Source: an uncultured Lachnobacterium sp. (lineage in GTDB: Bacteria; Bacillota; Clostridia; Lachnospirales; Lachnospiraceae). From it: a DNA stretch of 34,777 bases. Below the pieces are notes generated by a model. The model did no database searches. It was not told the origin of the DNA and worked only from the letters and a program-made list of their open reading frames with translations. The stretch lies in the NCBI GenBank assembly GCA_900543445.1, contig UQRC01000030.1, positions 1 through 34,777 on the forward strand, given 5' to 3'. Below, piece after piece: positions 7,398 through 15,669 of the stretch. The position numbers and the translations under genes are program-made. Numbering within the stretch: the stretch's first letter is position 1; every line of letters starts with the position of its first letter.

Positions 7398-8270
7398 TTA
7401 AACAAGAATTGTATAGCCTGCATCCCAGTTTTCTCCTGCTGCAAGCACATTCTCATATTCTCTGTCTCTTAATTCTCCCGCGTAACCGATTCTGTCACTT
7501 CTTCCATACCACGGTTCAATGCATACGAAAGGAGCGCCCGGATCCGCCGGTCTCCAGATTCCCAAAAGCGGTGCATCCATCTCAATCGTGAGAAATGCCT
7601 GTTTCTTCGGATCACATAACGAAACCTTCTTAATATTCTGCTTCTCAATAATCAGCGCATCATTGTCAAACAGATGCTCATCAATACGAAGCATTCCATC
7701 TTCAAGTTCATACGTATCTACCTTGTCACCGACCAGATATCCGTCAATCGTCAAACACTTCAGAGAGCCTGCAACGTCAAACTGAATGTAACAGTCACTC
7801 TGCTTTCCACCACTCGTCACAGGACAATAGAACGCCGGGTGACCTCCAATTGCAAACGGAAGTTCCTCCTCGGAAGGATTCTCCACATGCCAAAGCACTT
7901 CCACCTTCGCTCCGTCCAGCCGGTATCCGAGTTTTAACACAAACTCATACGGATATTTTGCAAGTGTCTCCTCATTGGAACGCAGCACAAACCAGATCTC
8001 ATTGTCCGTCTGTGACTCCAGCGTAAACTCCATATCGCGGGCAAATCCGTGTTGTCCCATATCATAAATCTTACCCTTCGTGCGGTACTGCTTACCACTT
8101 ACATTTCCTACAAACGGGAACAGAACCGGTGAAGTTCTGCCCCAGTATTCCGGATCTGCGCACCACATATATTCCGCACCGGTTTCCTTCTTGACCAACG
8201 ATTTCAGCTCCGCACCATGCGAATCAATCTCGATGCGGATCTTATCATTTTCCAAACTATATCTTGCCAT
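7398..8270 (-). CDS. Aldose 1-epimerase family protein (LacX-like)
   Basis: Cytosolic protein of 290 residues, close to the family length. The galactose mutarotase fold is shown by QHGFARD with His74, GGHPAFYCP with His144, and FVCIEPWYG with Glu252. In family members two His and one Glu bind and catalyse ring-opening of the hexose. It would interconvert alpha and beta anomers of galactose, glucose or a related sugar, feeding the Leloir pathway or glycolysis. AAGGAGG precedes the ATG and an extended -10 promoter lies just upstream. Its position next to the galactose transport and sensing block supports a hexose substrate. The subgroup is nearer to the LacX/YeaD-like proteins than to GalM, so the exact sugar is uncertain. 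Confidence 0.9.
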   Translation of the reverse strand: MARYSLENDKIRIEIDSHGAELKSLVKKETGAEYMWCADPEYWGRTSPVLFPFVGNVSGKQYRTKGKIYDMGQHGFARDMEFTLESQTDNEIWFVLRSNEETLAKYPYEFVLKLGYRLDGAKVEVLWHVENPSEEELPFAIGGHPAFYCPVTSGGKQSDCYIQFDVAGSLKCLTIDGYLVGDKVDTYELEDGMLRIDEHLFDNDALIIEKQNIKKVSLCDPKKQAFLTIEMDAPLLGIWRPADPGAPFVCIEPWYGRSDRIGYAGELRDREYENVLAAGENWDAGYTILV

Positions 8271-8306
8271 AGATAACCTCCTTATTTTTCATCTCACTTG
8301 TTTTCT

Positions 8307-8315
8307 ATTATAACA
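8307..8315 (-). promoter_or_regulatory. Extended -10 promoter of the aldose epimerase gene
   Basis: The minus strand reads TGTTATAAT, a perfect extended -10, about 37 bases before the ATG. No good -35 is visible. It separates this gene from the upstream sensory operon. Confidence 0.6.
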
Positions 8316-8360
8316 GACCTTGCGTTTTTTTCATCTCCCGGTTGTACATTTTATGCTTTT

Positions 8361-9422
8361 TTAAGGAGTTACGTTACCCTCATTTGCTTCCAGATAATTA
8401 TCCACATTGTCGATCGTGACCTTCTGATACGGAAGATAGACTTCGGTTAGATTTTCAAAATTGATCCCGTCCAATCCTTTTCCCGATACCGATGCAAATA
8501 CGATAGCAGCCATTATCTGCGCCTGGCCTTCTTTATCATTGTAAACCGTTCCTGTAAGACACCCATCCTTCACCGCCTCTAAAGCTTCCTGCATACCATC
8601 AACCCCTAGCATCATCGGCATATCATCCTTTGTATATCCCATGAGCCGGTAACTGTCCAATGCTCCCAAAGCCATATCATCATTATTGGACAGCACCAAT
8701 TCAATCGTATTCCCATACTGCCTGATCAGCTGCTCCATTCGGTTCTGAGCCTGTGCGCGCTTCCAGTTTGCGATCTCATAACTAAGTTTTTCCATCTTTA
8801 TTCCTTTGGCAAGAATCGTCTCCACCGAGCTGTCCGTTCTTACAATTGCATCCTGATGTCCCATCTCGCCTTCCAAAACCACATACTGGATCTTTCCATC
8901 ATGATTTTTATCGATCGACTTATCTTTTAAAATGAGATCCGCTGCAATTTCTCCCTGCATCTGCCCCGACTGTCTCGCTTTCGCACCAACATAATAAAGC
9001 TTATCCCATTGCATCATGTCTTCCGCGACCGGTTCCCGGTTAAAGAAAATGATCGGAATATTTTTTTCTTTTGCACTATCTATAATTTCAGACGGGTCTG
9101 TGCGATCCACCAGATTAATGCACAAAATGTTGCATCCCTCATCAATCATTTCTTTTACCTGATCGTTTTGCGTCTTCTGTGAACCCACAGCATCACGGAC
9201 TGTCACCATAACATCATACGAATCACCTTTTTGACTATTTAATTCATCCTTAAAACATTGGATCAGATTGCTGATAAAAATGTCTCCCTGATCGTAGCAT
9301 GCAATCCCCACATATATTTCGTTTTGATCGTCTGACTCAGAAGCTCCGCAGCCCATGATCAGGCAGCCGATTCCGATAACGGTTAGAATGGCAATGCAAA
9401 GTCTGATTCTATTTTGTCTCAT
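8361..9422 (-). CDS. Galactose/glucose-binding lipoprotein, canonical MglB order
   Basis: Protein of 353 residues. The signal peptide ends in a lipobox (LIMGC, Cys at about 25), so it is a lipoprotein on the outer face of the membrane. The mature protein is a type I sugar-binding protein in the normal order: ACYDQGDIF, INLVDRTD, IIFFNREP, the calcium loop DKNHDGKIQ, GHQDAIVRT, ANWKRAQA, SNNDDMALG, GVDGMQEA and GTVYND. These match the sugar-contact residues of E. coli MglB (Asn91, His152, Asp154, Arg158, Trp183, Asn211, Asp236, Asn256). It is the last gene of the YesN-YesM sensory operon rather than of the transporter operon. It could deliver sugar to the sensor, to the transporter, or to both. 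Confidence 0.92.
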   Translation of the reverse strand: MRQNRIRLCIAILTVIGIGCLIMGCGASESDDQNEIYVGIACYDQGDIFISNLIQCFKDELNSQKGDSYDVMVTVRDAVGSQKTQNDQVKEMIDEGCNILCINLVDRTDPSEIIDSAKEKNIPIIFFNREPVAEDMMQWDKLYYVGAKARQSGQMQGEIAADLILKDKSIDKNHDGKIQYVVLEGEMGHQDAIVRTDSSVETILAKGIKMEKLSYEIANWKRAQAQNRMEQLIRQYGNTIELVLSNNDDMALGALDSYRLMGYTKDDMPMMLGVDGMQEALEAVKDGCLTGTVYNDKEGQAQIMAAIVFASVSGKGLDGINFENLTEVYLPYQKVTIDNVDNYLEANEGNVTP

Positions 9423-9446
9423 ATCGTTTATCCCTCATTAAAGCAA

Positions 9447-10427
9447 TTATTGGCTCATGATAAAAAGCAATTCCTGATTACGCTCCGAAAACAATTCCGA
9501 TCTGCGGATCACGGTATATTGCACCGTCTGATCCTCCATTTTCCGGATATCTCCATTCAGTTTGTGAACCACCTGGGTCATACACTGATATCCGGCTCCG
9601 AATTCATCCGGGACAACCAGACACTTGACGCTGCCATTGTCCAGATAATAGACCGATTCCGTAGAATTACCGATTCCATATACATCCGCTCCGTGAAGCC
9701 GGTTTTCTTTCGAACAGGTTCCGGCTTGTACCACACTCCGATCATCAAGAGTCAAAACTACATCCACCGGCTTCTGCTTCTCCAGAATGGTAAGACCATC
9801 CTCATTCAGATTGCCGGTAAGCTTCCAGTCGATTTGCGCCCCCATACGTTCAAGCTCGCTGCAGACAACCCCCTTCTTCACATAAGTGACATCCGATGCC
9901 ACATCGGACGAAAAGATACCGAAGGTTTTCCCTCTGATATCTCCCCCATAGTCCTTGAGTACTTCCTGCACCAGCTGCTTCACAAGCGCAGCCGCATCTG
10001 CCTCGGTCGTTGCATATGTAGACTGGCTGCGATTATAACCGGCCGATGACCCGATCAGCATCACCGGTATCTTCGCAGATATCGTTTGCAAAAGTTCCTC
10101 GGAGTCTGCTCCCGGTATCGGTTTGACAATTACCGCATCTGCACCTTTTTTTATTGCAAACTGAATGATCGCTGCTTCATCTTCCATCGACGCAATATCA
10201 TCCGTACTGATCACTACCATTTTGGCATCACAGTCCTCAGAAGCCATGCGAAGACCGTATTTCAGCGATGACCACTGACGGCTGTCCGAATCAGGAAGTA
10301 CAACCGCAACTTTATAAAATTCCTTTTCTTTGTTCTGAAAAAGCATCGAACCGGCAAGCACAATGACAAGTATTCCAAGCACGATCTCCAGAATAATGTA
10401 TTTCTTTGTTCCACTGCGTATATTCAT
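9447..10427 (-). CDS. Membrane-anchored periplasmic-binding-type sensor protein
   Basis: Protein of 326 residues with an N-terminal uncleaved membrane anchor (about 11-29, IILEIVLGILVIVLAGSMLF) and no lipobox Cys. An extracellular type I periplasmic-binding domain follows (VAVVLPDSDSRQWSSLKYGL..., GADAVIVKPIPG, IPVMLIGSSA, GKTFGIFSSD, DVVLTLDD, VYGIGN). The gene lies 3 bases after the YesM-like kinase gene and 24 bases before the MglB-like lipoprotein gene. This arrangement resembles the XylFII-LytS-YesN xylose sensors of clostridia, where an anchored binding protein presents ligand to the kinase. It is more diverged from MglB than its two neighbours, and the galactose-contact residues are not recognisable. 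The ligand is therefore open. Confidence 0.85.
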   Translation of the reverse strand: MNIRSGTKKYIILEIVLGILVIVLAGSMLFQNKEKEFYKVAVVLPDSDSRQWSSLKYGLRMASEDCDAKMVVISTDDIASMEDEAAIIQFAIKKGADAVIVKPIPGADSEELLQTISAKIPVMLIGSSAGYNRSQSTYATTEADAAALVKQLVQEVLKDYGGDIRGKTFGIFSSDVASDVTYVKKGVVCSELERMGAQIDWKLTGNLNEDGLTILEKQKPVDVVLTLDDRSVVQAGTCSKENRLHGADVYGIGNSTESVYYLDNGSVKCLVVPDEFGAGYQCMTQVVHKLNGDIRKMEDQTVQYTVIRRSELFSERNQELLFIMSQ

Positions 10428-10430
10428 ACC

Positions 10431-12278
10431 TTATTTCTCAACTTTCCTGTCAGTTTCGTGTTCATGGATCTGCCGCCCCTTTTCAAAATACTTCTGACGT
10501 TCCTCACTGAACAGTTCCGCCGGCATGCATATGGATACCGTTGTTCCCTCATCCAGTTCACTTTCAATCTTTAATCCATACTCTTTTCCAAACAGAATCT
10601 GAATACGATTATTCACATTTACAAGACCGACTCCCGAACCCTTTTTGTGCACACGCCCCGTGTCCGTAAGAAGATCATCAATCTCATCCGGCGGAATACC
10701 TATTCCGTTATCGGTCACAGAAAGAATCAGCATACCATTGTCCATTTTTCCGGAAACTCTAATTTCTCCACAATCTTCCATCCCACGGACTCCATAATTG
10801 ATGGCATTCTCAAGGAGCGGCTGCAGCGATAATTTTACGGTACAATATTCATAGAGTGACGGATCCACATCGAACACGACAGAAAACTGGTTTTTGTAAC
10901 GTGTCATCTGAATATTCATATAACTTTGTGCATGCTGAAGCTCATCTCTCACGCGAATGATCGTATGCCCCTTCGAGAGACTGATTCGAAACAGCTTCGC
11001 AAGCTGCGTGATCATAAACGAAGCCTCATCATTTTTGCCGCCTTCTACCATCCATGTGATGGAATCTAACGTATTATACAAAAAATGCGGATTAATCTGG
11101 CTTTGGAGCGCATCCAGTTCGCTTTTACGCCGCTCATTCTGCTGCCACACCACTTCTTTCATCAATTCTGCATTCTGTTGATACGATTTTTGGATGGACT
11201 CTCCCAGATGGCGGATCTCCGTAGAACCTCCGATGTAGATTTGGGGTTCCCTGTCGACTTCGTACTTTGTAACCGAATCATTCAATTTGCGAATCGGTCT
11301 TGAAATGCGAAGCGATACAATCCGGTTTATGCCCACAAGCATCATGACCATCAGAAGACTCAGCATGATGATAAACTGTCTGGCATCGATCATTTCATCC
11401 GTAAAAGTAGAATACGGAACCACTCCGACCAATTTCCATCCGGTATACCCGATGGAGTTTACAAGTACCTTGCGATGCTCCCCCTGAAACCTTTCATCGT
11501 ACACACCATCCTTTTTCTTTGCAGTCTCCAGATTACTTTCGCTTACGATCCTTCTGGCAAGCTGCACCTGCTGCGGATGATAAATGATTTCACCGTTGCT
11601 GTCGCACAGATAAAAATACTGTCCGTTACCGAGTGTATTAATCTGCCGCATCATCCGGGAAATACTGGAATAATCCATATCAACAAGAAGCACTCCAAGC
11701 TTTGCTATCTCTCCATTTGACATATCCACTGCGCGACTGGAAGAAATAACCCAGTAATAACGTCTGGTTCCATCATCAAAGATATTTTGGATATGAGGTG
11801 TTGAAAAATGGATATTTTCCACCTCGCGTTCCGCCTCAACGAACCACTGCTGCGACGTAACATTGACCTCCTCTTTCTGCGCCACAACCGGCTCTGCTGC
11901 AAGCAGCTCCCCATTGTTCGTATATACAGCGATGCTTCGCAGCTTGTCTTTATTGGCCTCATAAAGCAGCTGCATCTGTTCCTTGACCTGTGCCAAATCC
12001 GTAACGAAATTGGTTTCCTTGATAATGTTGTAATATGCTGCATCCGATACCTGCCGCATATTGACCAGGTATTCTTCTATATTATCTTCCGTCTGTTCCA
12101 TCAGCTTCGCTGTGCTGTTTACGCTCTCCTGTCGGGAAGCGGAAGAGAACAGGATATACATGACACTTCCCATGCATAAAACAATAGAAATAGAAATCAG
12201 TGAAAAAGCAATCATGATGGTTGTCTGAATTTCTCCCGGCTTCCAATTTTTTAAATGCTTCAATCGTTTTTTATTCAA
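10431..12278 (-). CDS. YesM/LytS-type sensor histidine kinase
   Basis: Protein of 615 residues if started at the TTG at 12278, which overlaps the stop of the regulator gene by 8 bases and has GGAG/AAAGG upstream. An ATG at 12338 gives 635 residues but has no ribosome site and overlaps the regulator by 68 bases. Order (635-residue numbering): cytosolic start, TM1 (about 40-66), a large extracellular dCache-like sensor domain (about 70-315), TM2 (about 325-345), HAMP (VSLRISRPIRKLNDSV), His-kinase domain with QSQINPHFLYNTLDSI carrying the phospho-acceptor His, and a C-terminal ATPase with ENAINYGVRG, DNGIGIP and GSGVGLVNVNNR. It should phosphorylate the YesN-like regulator encoded just upstream. 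Two binding proteins follow directly, so sugar sensing through them is likely. Confidence 0.93.
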   Translation of the reverse strand: MNKKRLKHLKNWKPGEIQTTIMIAFSLISISIVLCMGSVMYILFSSASRQESVNSTAKLMEQTEDNIEEYLVNMRQVSDAAYYNIIKETNFVTDLAQVKEQMQLLYEANKDKLRSIAVYTNNGELLAAEPVVAQKEEVNVTSQQWFVEAEREVENIHFSTPHIQNIFDDGTRRYYWVISSSRAVDMSNGEIAKLGVLLVDMDYSSISRMMRQINTLGNGQYFYLCDSNGEIIYHPQQVQLARRIVSESNLETAKKKDGVYDERFQGEHRKVLVNSIGYTGWKLVGVVPYSTFTDEMIDARQFIIMLSLLMVMMLVGINRIVSLRISRPIRKLNDSVTKYEVDREPQIYIGGSTEIRHLGESIQKSYQQNAELMKEVVWQQNERRKSELDALQSQINPHFLYNTLDSITWMVEGGKNDEASFMITQLAKLFRISLSKGHTIIRVRDELQHAQSYMNIQMTRYKNQFSVVFDVDPSLYEYCTVKLSLQPLLENAINYGVRGMEDCGEIRVSGKMDNGMLILSVTDNGIGIPPDEIDDLLTDTGRVHKKGSGVGLVNVNNRIQILFGKEYGLKIESELDEGTTVSICMPAELFSEERQKYFEKGRQIHEHETDRKVEK

Positions 12279-13878
12279 CCTTTGTATACTCCGATCTGTA
12301 TTTCGATGGTGAAACCCCATATTGCCGCTTAAATACATAGCTAAAATAGTTAGGATCTGTATAACCTACACTCTGCGCGATCACGTAGCTTTTCTCCGTT
12401 GTCTCAATCAGAAGACGAGCCGCCTTTCCCATACGATATTGTGTCAGATAGGCAACAAACGAGTCCCCTGTCTCTTTTTTGAACATACTAGAAAAATAGG
12501 AATTGGATATTGCAAGCGCCTCACAGATATCATCCAGCGATAAATCCTCCTTCTGATAATTATTGTGAACATATTCCTTTGCCTGCCGTATCATCGACTG
12601 CGCAGAACTGTCTCGTGCACTCTGGATTTTCTCATGCAGCCTGATACATTTTTCAAGCAGCCATTGTTTTAACACATCCTTTTCCATCGTGATCAGATTG
12701 GAGTACTCTGCGATCATTTCGCCGGCCTCCTCCCCCATACCGGCATCGTTATTGATGGTAAAACGATAAAGTGTACTGACCAGCTCCATCACCGTCACCT
12801 GATGCTCCTTTATGGATCTGGAATGTTCATAGACCTTATCCAGATAATTCTCGATTGCATCACCAATATCTTCCGTTGTTCCGAGACGGATCATCTTAAG
12901 CACCTGCGCCAGTTCCGATTCACTGTCTGTCACTGAGATTTCTGCTTTCTGCGGAATGATCTCCCGAATGTTGATGGCGCGTTCCCCACCGTAAAGCACC
13001 CTGTAGGATACTGCCTCTTTTGCACTATTGTATGACTGCGGCAGATCTATGATATTCTGACAGATCTGGCCGATTCCGATGGTCACAACCGCCCCCATAA
13101 TACGATGCATATATTTACAGAATCGGTCACATTCATCCGTGAGTTCCGGAATCTCACTTTCTTCCTGAAGCTGTACGATCATCAAGGTGTTGTCAAGGTA
13201 GGTAAAACTGCTTGCATTCCATTTTTCTGCCAGCTGCTCCCTTACCTGCTTGTCGACCGACACCCTGAGCAGCCGGACATCCATATCTTTTGGAGATTTG
13301 GACGCCGAAGTATGCACAACCAGACAGCAAAAAAGCGGACCATCAAACGAGATCTGGAAGTTTTCCATATATCCGGCAAGCTCGTCCTCATGGATTTTAC
13401 CCTCGATCAAAGTCGAATAAAAATTTGCCTGAAACAACGGAAGGGAATGCATATAATATTCCTGCAGGACCGCCACGTTTTTCTTTTCGTCGATCTCCTG
13501 ATCCATCTTCTCCTTGAGTTTTCGGAATACATTGGTCAATTCGCCTGCATTCAAAGGCTTTAACACATACTCCTCAATTTCTAAGTGAACCGCTTCTCTC
13601 GCATACTCAAATTCATCGAATCCGGTAAAAAGCAGCACGTGTGTCATCGGGTATTTCTGTCTGATATTGCTGCACAGTTCCATTCCATCCATGTATGGCA
13701 TACGAATATCCGTCATCACCACATCCGGCTGGTTTTCTTCCATGATTTCCAGCGCCTTGATTCCGTTGTTTGCATGCCCGATAACGGAAAATCCCAGCTC
13801 TTCCCACGGAATCTTATGCATGATCACCTGAATAACTTCTTCTTCATCATCTACAAGAAGTAATGTATATTGATTCAT
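12271..13878 (-). CDS. YesN-type response regulator with AraC DNA-binding domain
   Basis: Protein of 535 residues. The receiver domain (1-125) contains DDE at 10-12, phospho-acceptor Asp57 in VVMTDIRMPYMDG and the conserved Lys in LKPL. A middle region (about 150-410) without an obvious family follows, then a C-terminal AraC-type double helix-turn-helix (about 430-530: LSLDDICEALAISNSYFSSMFKKETGDSF and YVIAQSVGYTDPNYFSYVFKRQYGVSPSKYR). It is the first gene of the sensory operon, starting 120 bases after the end of mglC. It is the obvious candidate activator of the mglBAC promoter, where two direct repeats 21 bp apart are found. Whether it also controls its own operon is not shown. Confidence 0.94.
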   Translation of the reverse strand: MNQYTLLLVDDEEEVIQVIMHKIPWEELGFSVIGHANNGIKALEIMEENQPDVVMTDIRMPYMDGMELCSNIRQKYPMTHVLLFTGFDEFEYAREAVHLEIEEYVLKPLNAGELTNVFRKLKEKMDQEIDEKKNVAVLQEYYMHSLPLFQANFYSTLIEGKIHEDELAGYMENFQISFDGPLFCCLVVHTSASKSPKDMDVRLLRVSVDKQVREQLAEKWNASSFTYLDNTLMIVQLQEESEIPELTDECDRFCKYMHRIMGAVVTIGIGQICQNIIDLPQSYNSAKEAVSYRVLYGGERAINIREIIPQKAEISVTDSESELAQVLKMIRLGTTEDIGDAIENYLDKVYEHSRSIKEHQVTVMELVSTLYRFTINNDAGMGEEAGEMIAEYSNLITMEKDVLKQWLLEKCIRLHEKIQSARDSSAQSMIRQAKEYVHNNYQKEDLSLDDICEALAISNSYFSSMFKKETGDSFVAYLTQYRMGKAARLLIETTEKSYVIAQSVGYTDPNYFSYVFKRQYGVSPSKYRSEYTKVE

Positions 13879-13916
13879 CCTTTTTCCCCACTTATTTTTT
13901 TTATCATCTACGACTA

Positions 13917-13922
13917 ATTATA
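13917..13922 (-). promoter_or_regulatory. Possible -10 element for the sensory operon
   Basis: The minus strand has TATAAT between the mglC terminator and the yesN-like start, with only a T-rich -35 region. It suggests the sensory operon has its own promoter. Confidence 0.4.
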
Positions 13923-13937
13923 CCAATTTCTTCGTAT

Positions 13938-13976
13938 GAAAAAAAGAGTGCCAGACCAATATTTCGTCTGACACTC
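13938..13976 (-). terminator. Terminator after mglC
   Basis: On the minus strand GAGTGTCAGAC pairs with GTCTGGCACTC (one G-U), followed by seven T. It ends the mglBAC transcript 23 bases past the mglC stop and separates it from the sensory operon. Confidence 0.88.
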
Positions 13977-13998
13977 CTGTTTTAAAATCAATCAGTAA

Positions 13999-15651
13999 TT
14001 ACTTCTTCTGAACATATTTCAGGCAGTCGAGTGTTACGGCTACAAGAATGATGATACCGGAGAATACGAACTGAAGGTTTGTATCGATACCAAGAATCGT
14101 AAGAGAGTATGTCAATGCAGTAAAGATGAACACACCTGTTACAACACCGGAGATTTTACCGATACCACCGGTAAAAGATACACCACCAACTACACAGGCT
14201 GCAATGGCATCCATATCCCAGCCCTGTCCATAAGCTGCCGATCCCGAACCTACCATTCGGATACACTCAAGCCATGAGCCGAATCCATATAACACACCAG
14301 CCATAACAAATGCACAGAGTGTAATTGCAAATACAGAAATACCGGATACTGCTGCTGCCTCAGGGTTTCCACCTACCGCATATAAATATTTTCCAAATGT
14401 TGTCTTATTCCAAATGAACCATACAATAACGATTGCTGCAAGTGCCCAGAGAATAATTGTCGGGAACCCATTGATCTTAGGGATGATCATGTTTGGAATC
14501 GTAGGCTCGATCGCACCGAATGATACACCCTTGGTTGCGTAAGTTACCAGACCGAATATTACAAGCATATTTGCCATGGTTGAAATAAACGGATGCATCT
14601 TGAACTTCGCAGTAAAGAATCCGGCAATACTCGTAAAGAAAGTACAGAACACGATACACAAAACTAAAGCAAGTAATACTCGTGCGACTGTCGGCATACC
14701 TGTAAAATCAAAGATATGTCCGAACACACCACCCGTGTTGATTCCCTGATGCATCACGATCGTTGCAGTGGTCATACCCATACCAACCATTCGTCCTACA
14801 GAAAGATCCGTTCCGGCAAGGAGGATCAATCCCGCAACACCCAATGCAAGGAACATTCTAGGCGAAGCCTGCTGTAAAATGTTCAGCACATTATTATAGG
14901 TAAGAAGAGGAGTTCCCTTCTTGATCGGCGTGATAATACACAAAGCGATGAAAATGATAAGGATTGCAATATACAGGCCATTCTGTAAAAGGAACGAACG
15001 ACGGTTGAACGTATATTTGTAATTCTCCCACTTCTGCGCTCTTGATTCCATAAATGTAAATTTGGAAAGTCTCAAATTATCGATCAGATGATATTTATGG
15101 CGGAATGCCTCATGCTTTCTGTCCTTAATCTCCTGATATTCCTTTTCAAGTTCCAGCTTTGCATTCGAAAGACGGTTCTTATGTACATAATTCTCGTCTT
15201 TGATCTCCCGCTGCTCCGAGAGCGATGCCAGATTATCTTTATGCTGCTTATCAAGTTCTGCAAGCTTTCTCTCGTAATTCTCTTTTGCCTGCACCTTCTG
15301 TGCTTCACAGCTTTCTTTTACCTGGTTAAAATAATCCACTTCAAAGTGTGCTTTTAAATATGCTTCCGCATCAGCGATCAGCTTATCGATTTCAGCCTTG
15401 TTCTTTGCTTCCACTGCTTTTGCTTTGGAAAGATCTTTGCTGATTTCGGCAATATGCTCGCTTTTCTCTGTCTTTGACAATGTACGGTCTCTCTTAATCG
15501 CATCAATCGTATTATTGTATGAGATTACCTTTGCCGTACCATCTTCTCGCAAAGCATCAATTTTTTTCTGTATTCCACCGACATATTCATCGATCGGTTT
15601 GCGCAGGGCGAGTTCCTGCTCTGCCGTAAGAATTTTACTGTTATTAGCCAT
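13999..15651 (-). CDS. mglC: Galactose ABC permease MglC with long N-terminal coiled-coil extension
   Basis: Protein of 550 residues; E. coli MglC has 336. Residues about 220-548 are a normal permease of the ribose/galactose class, with about ten membrane helices, the GTDLSVGRMVG motif and the coupling-loop region FGKYLYAVGGNPEAAAVSGI. The first 215 residues are extra. They are hydrophilic and strongly helical, rich in Lys, Glu, Asp and Ala with heptad-like spacing (IDAIKRD..., ISKDLSKAKAVEAKNKAEIDKLIADAEAYLKAH, YERKLAELDKQHKDNLASLSEQ), and contain no membrane segment. They should form a cytoplasmic coiled coil. No in-frame stop or new ribosome site marks a separate gene, so this is one polypeptide. 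A GGGAG ribosome site precedes the ATG, which lies 18 bases after mglA. Sugar specificity is inferred from its MglA and MglB partners. Confidence 0.93.
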   Translation of the reverse strand: MANNSKILTAEQELALRKPIDEYVGGIQKKIDALREDGTAKVISYNNTIDAIKRDRTLSKTEKSEHIAEISKDLSKAKAVEAKNKAEIDKLIADAEAYLKAHFEVDYFNQVKESCEAQKVQAKENYERKLAELDKQHKDNLASLSEQREIKDENYVHKNRLSNAKLELEKEYQEIKDRKHEAFRHKYHLIDNLRLSKFTFMESRAQKWENYKYTFNRRSFLLQNGLYIAILIIFIALCIITPIKKGTPLLTYNNVLNILQQASPRMFLALGVAGLILLAGTDLSVGRMVGMGMTTATIVMHQGINTGGVFGHIFDFTGMPTVARVLLALVLCIVFCTFFTSIAGFFTAKFKMHPFISTMANMLVIFGLVTYATKGVSFGAIEPTIPNMIIPKINGFPTIILWALAAIVIVWFIWNKTTFGKYLYAVGGNPEAAAVSGISVFAITLCAFVMAGVLYGFGSWLECIRMVGSGSAAYGQGWDMDAIAACVVGGVSFTGGIGKISGVVTGVFIFTALTYSLTILGIDTNLQFVFSGIIILVAVTLDCLKYVQKK

Positions 15652-15669
15652 ATCTGTCTTCTCCCTTTA

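Noticed and set aside
12278..12338. ATG at 12338 as start of the YesM-like kinase
   Set aside because: It has no ribosome site and overlaps the regulator by 68 bases. The TTG at 12278 overlaps the regulator stop in a translation-coupling manner. This is a preference, not proof.
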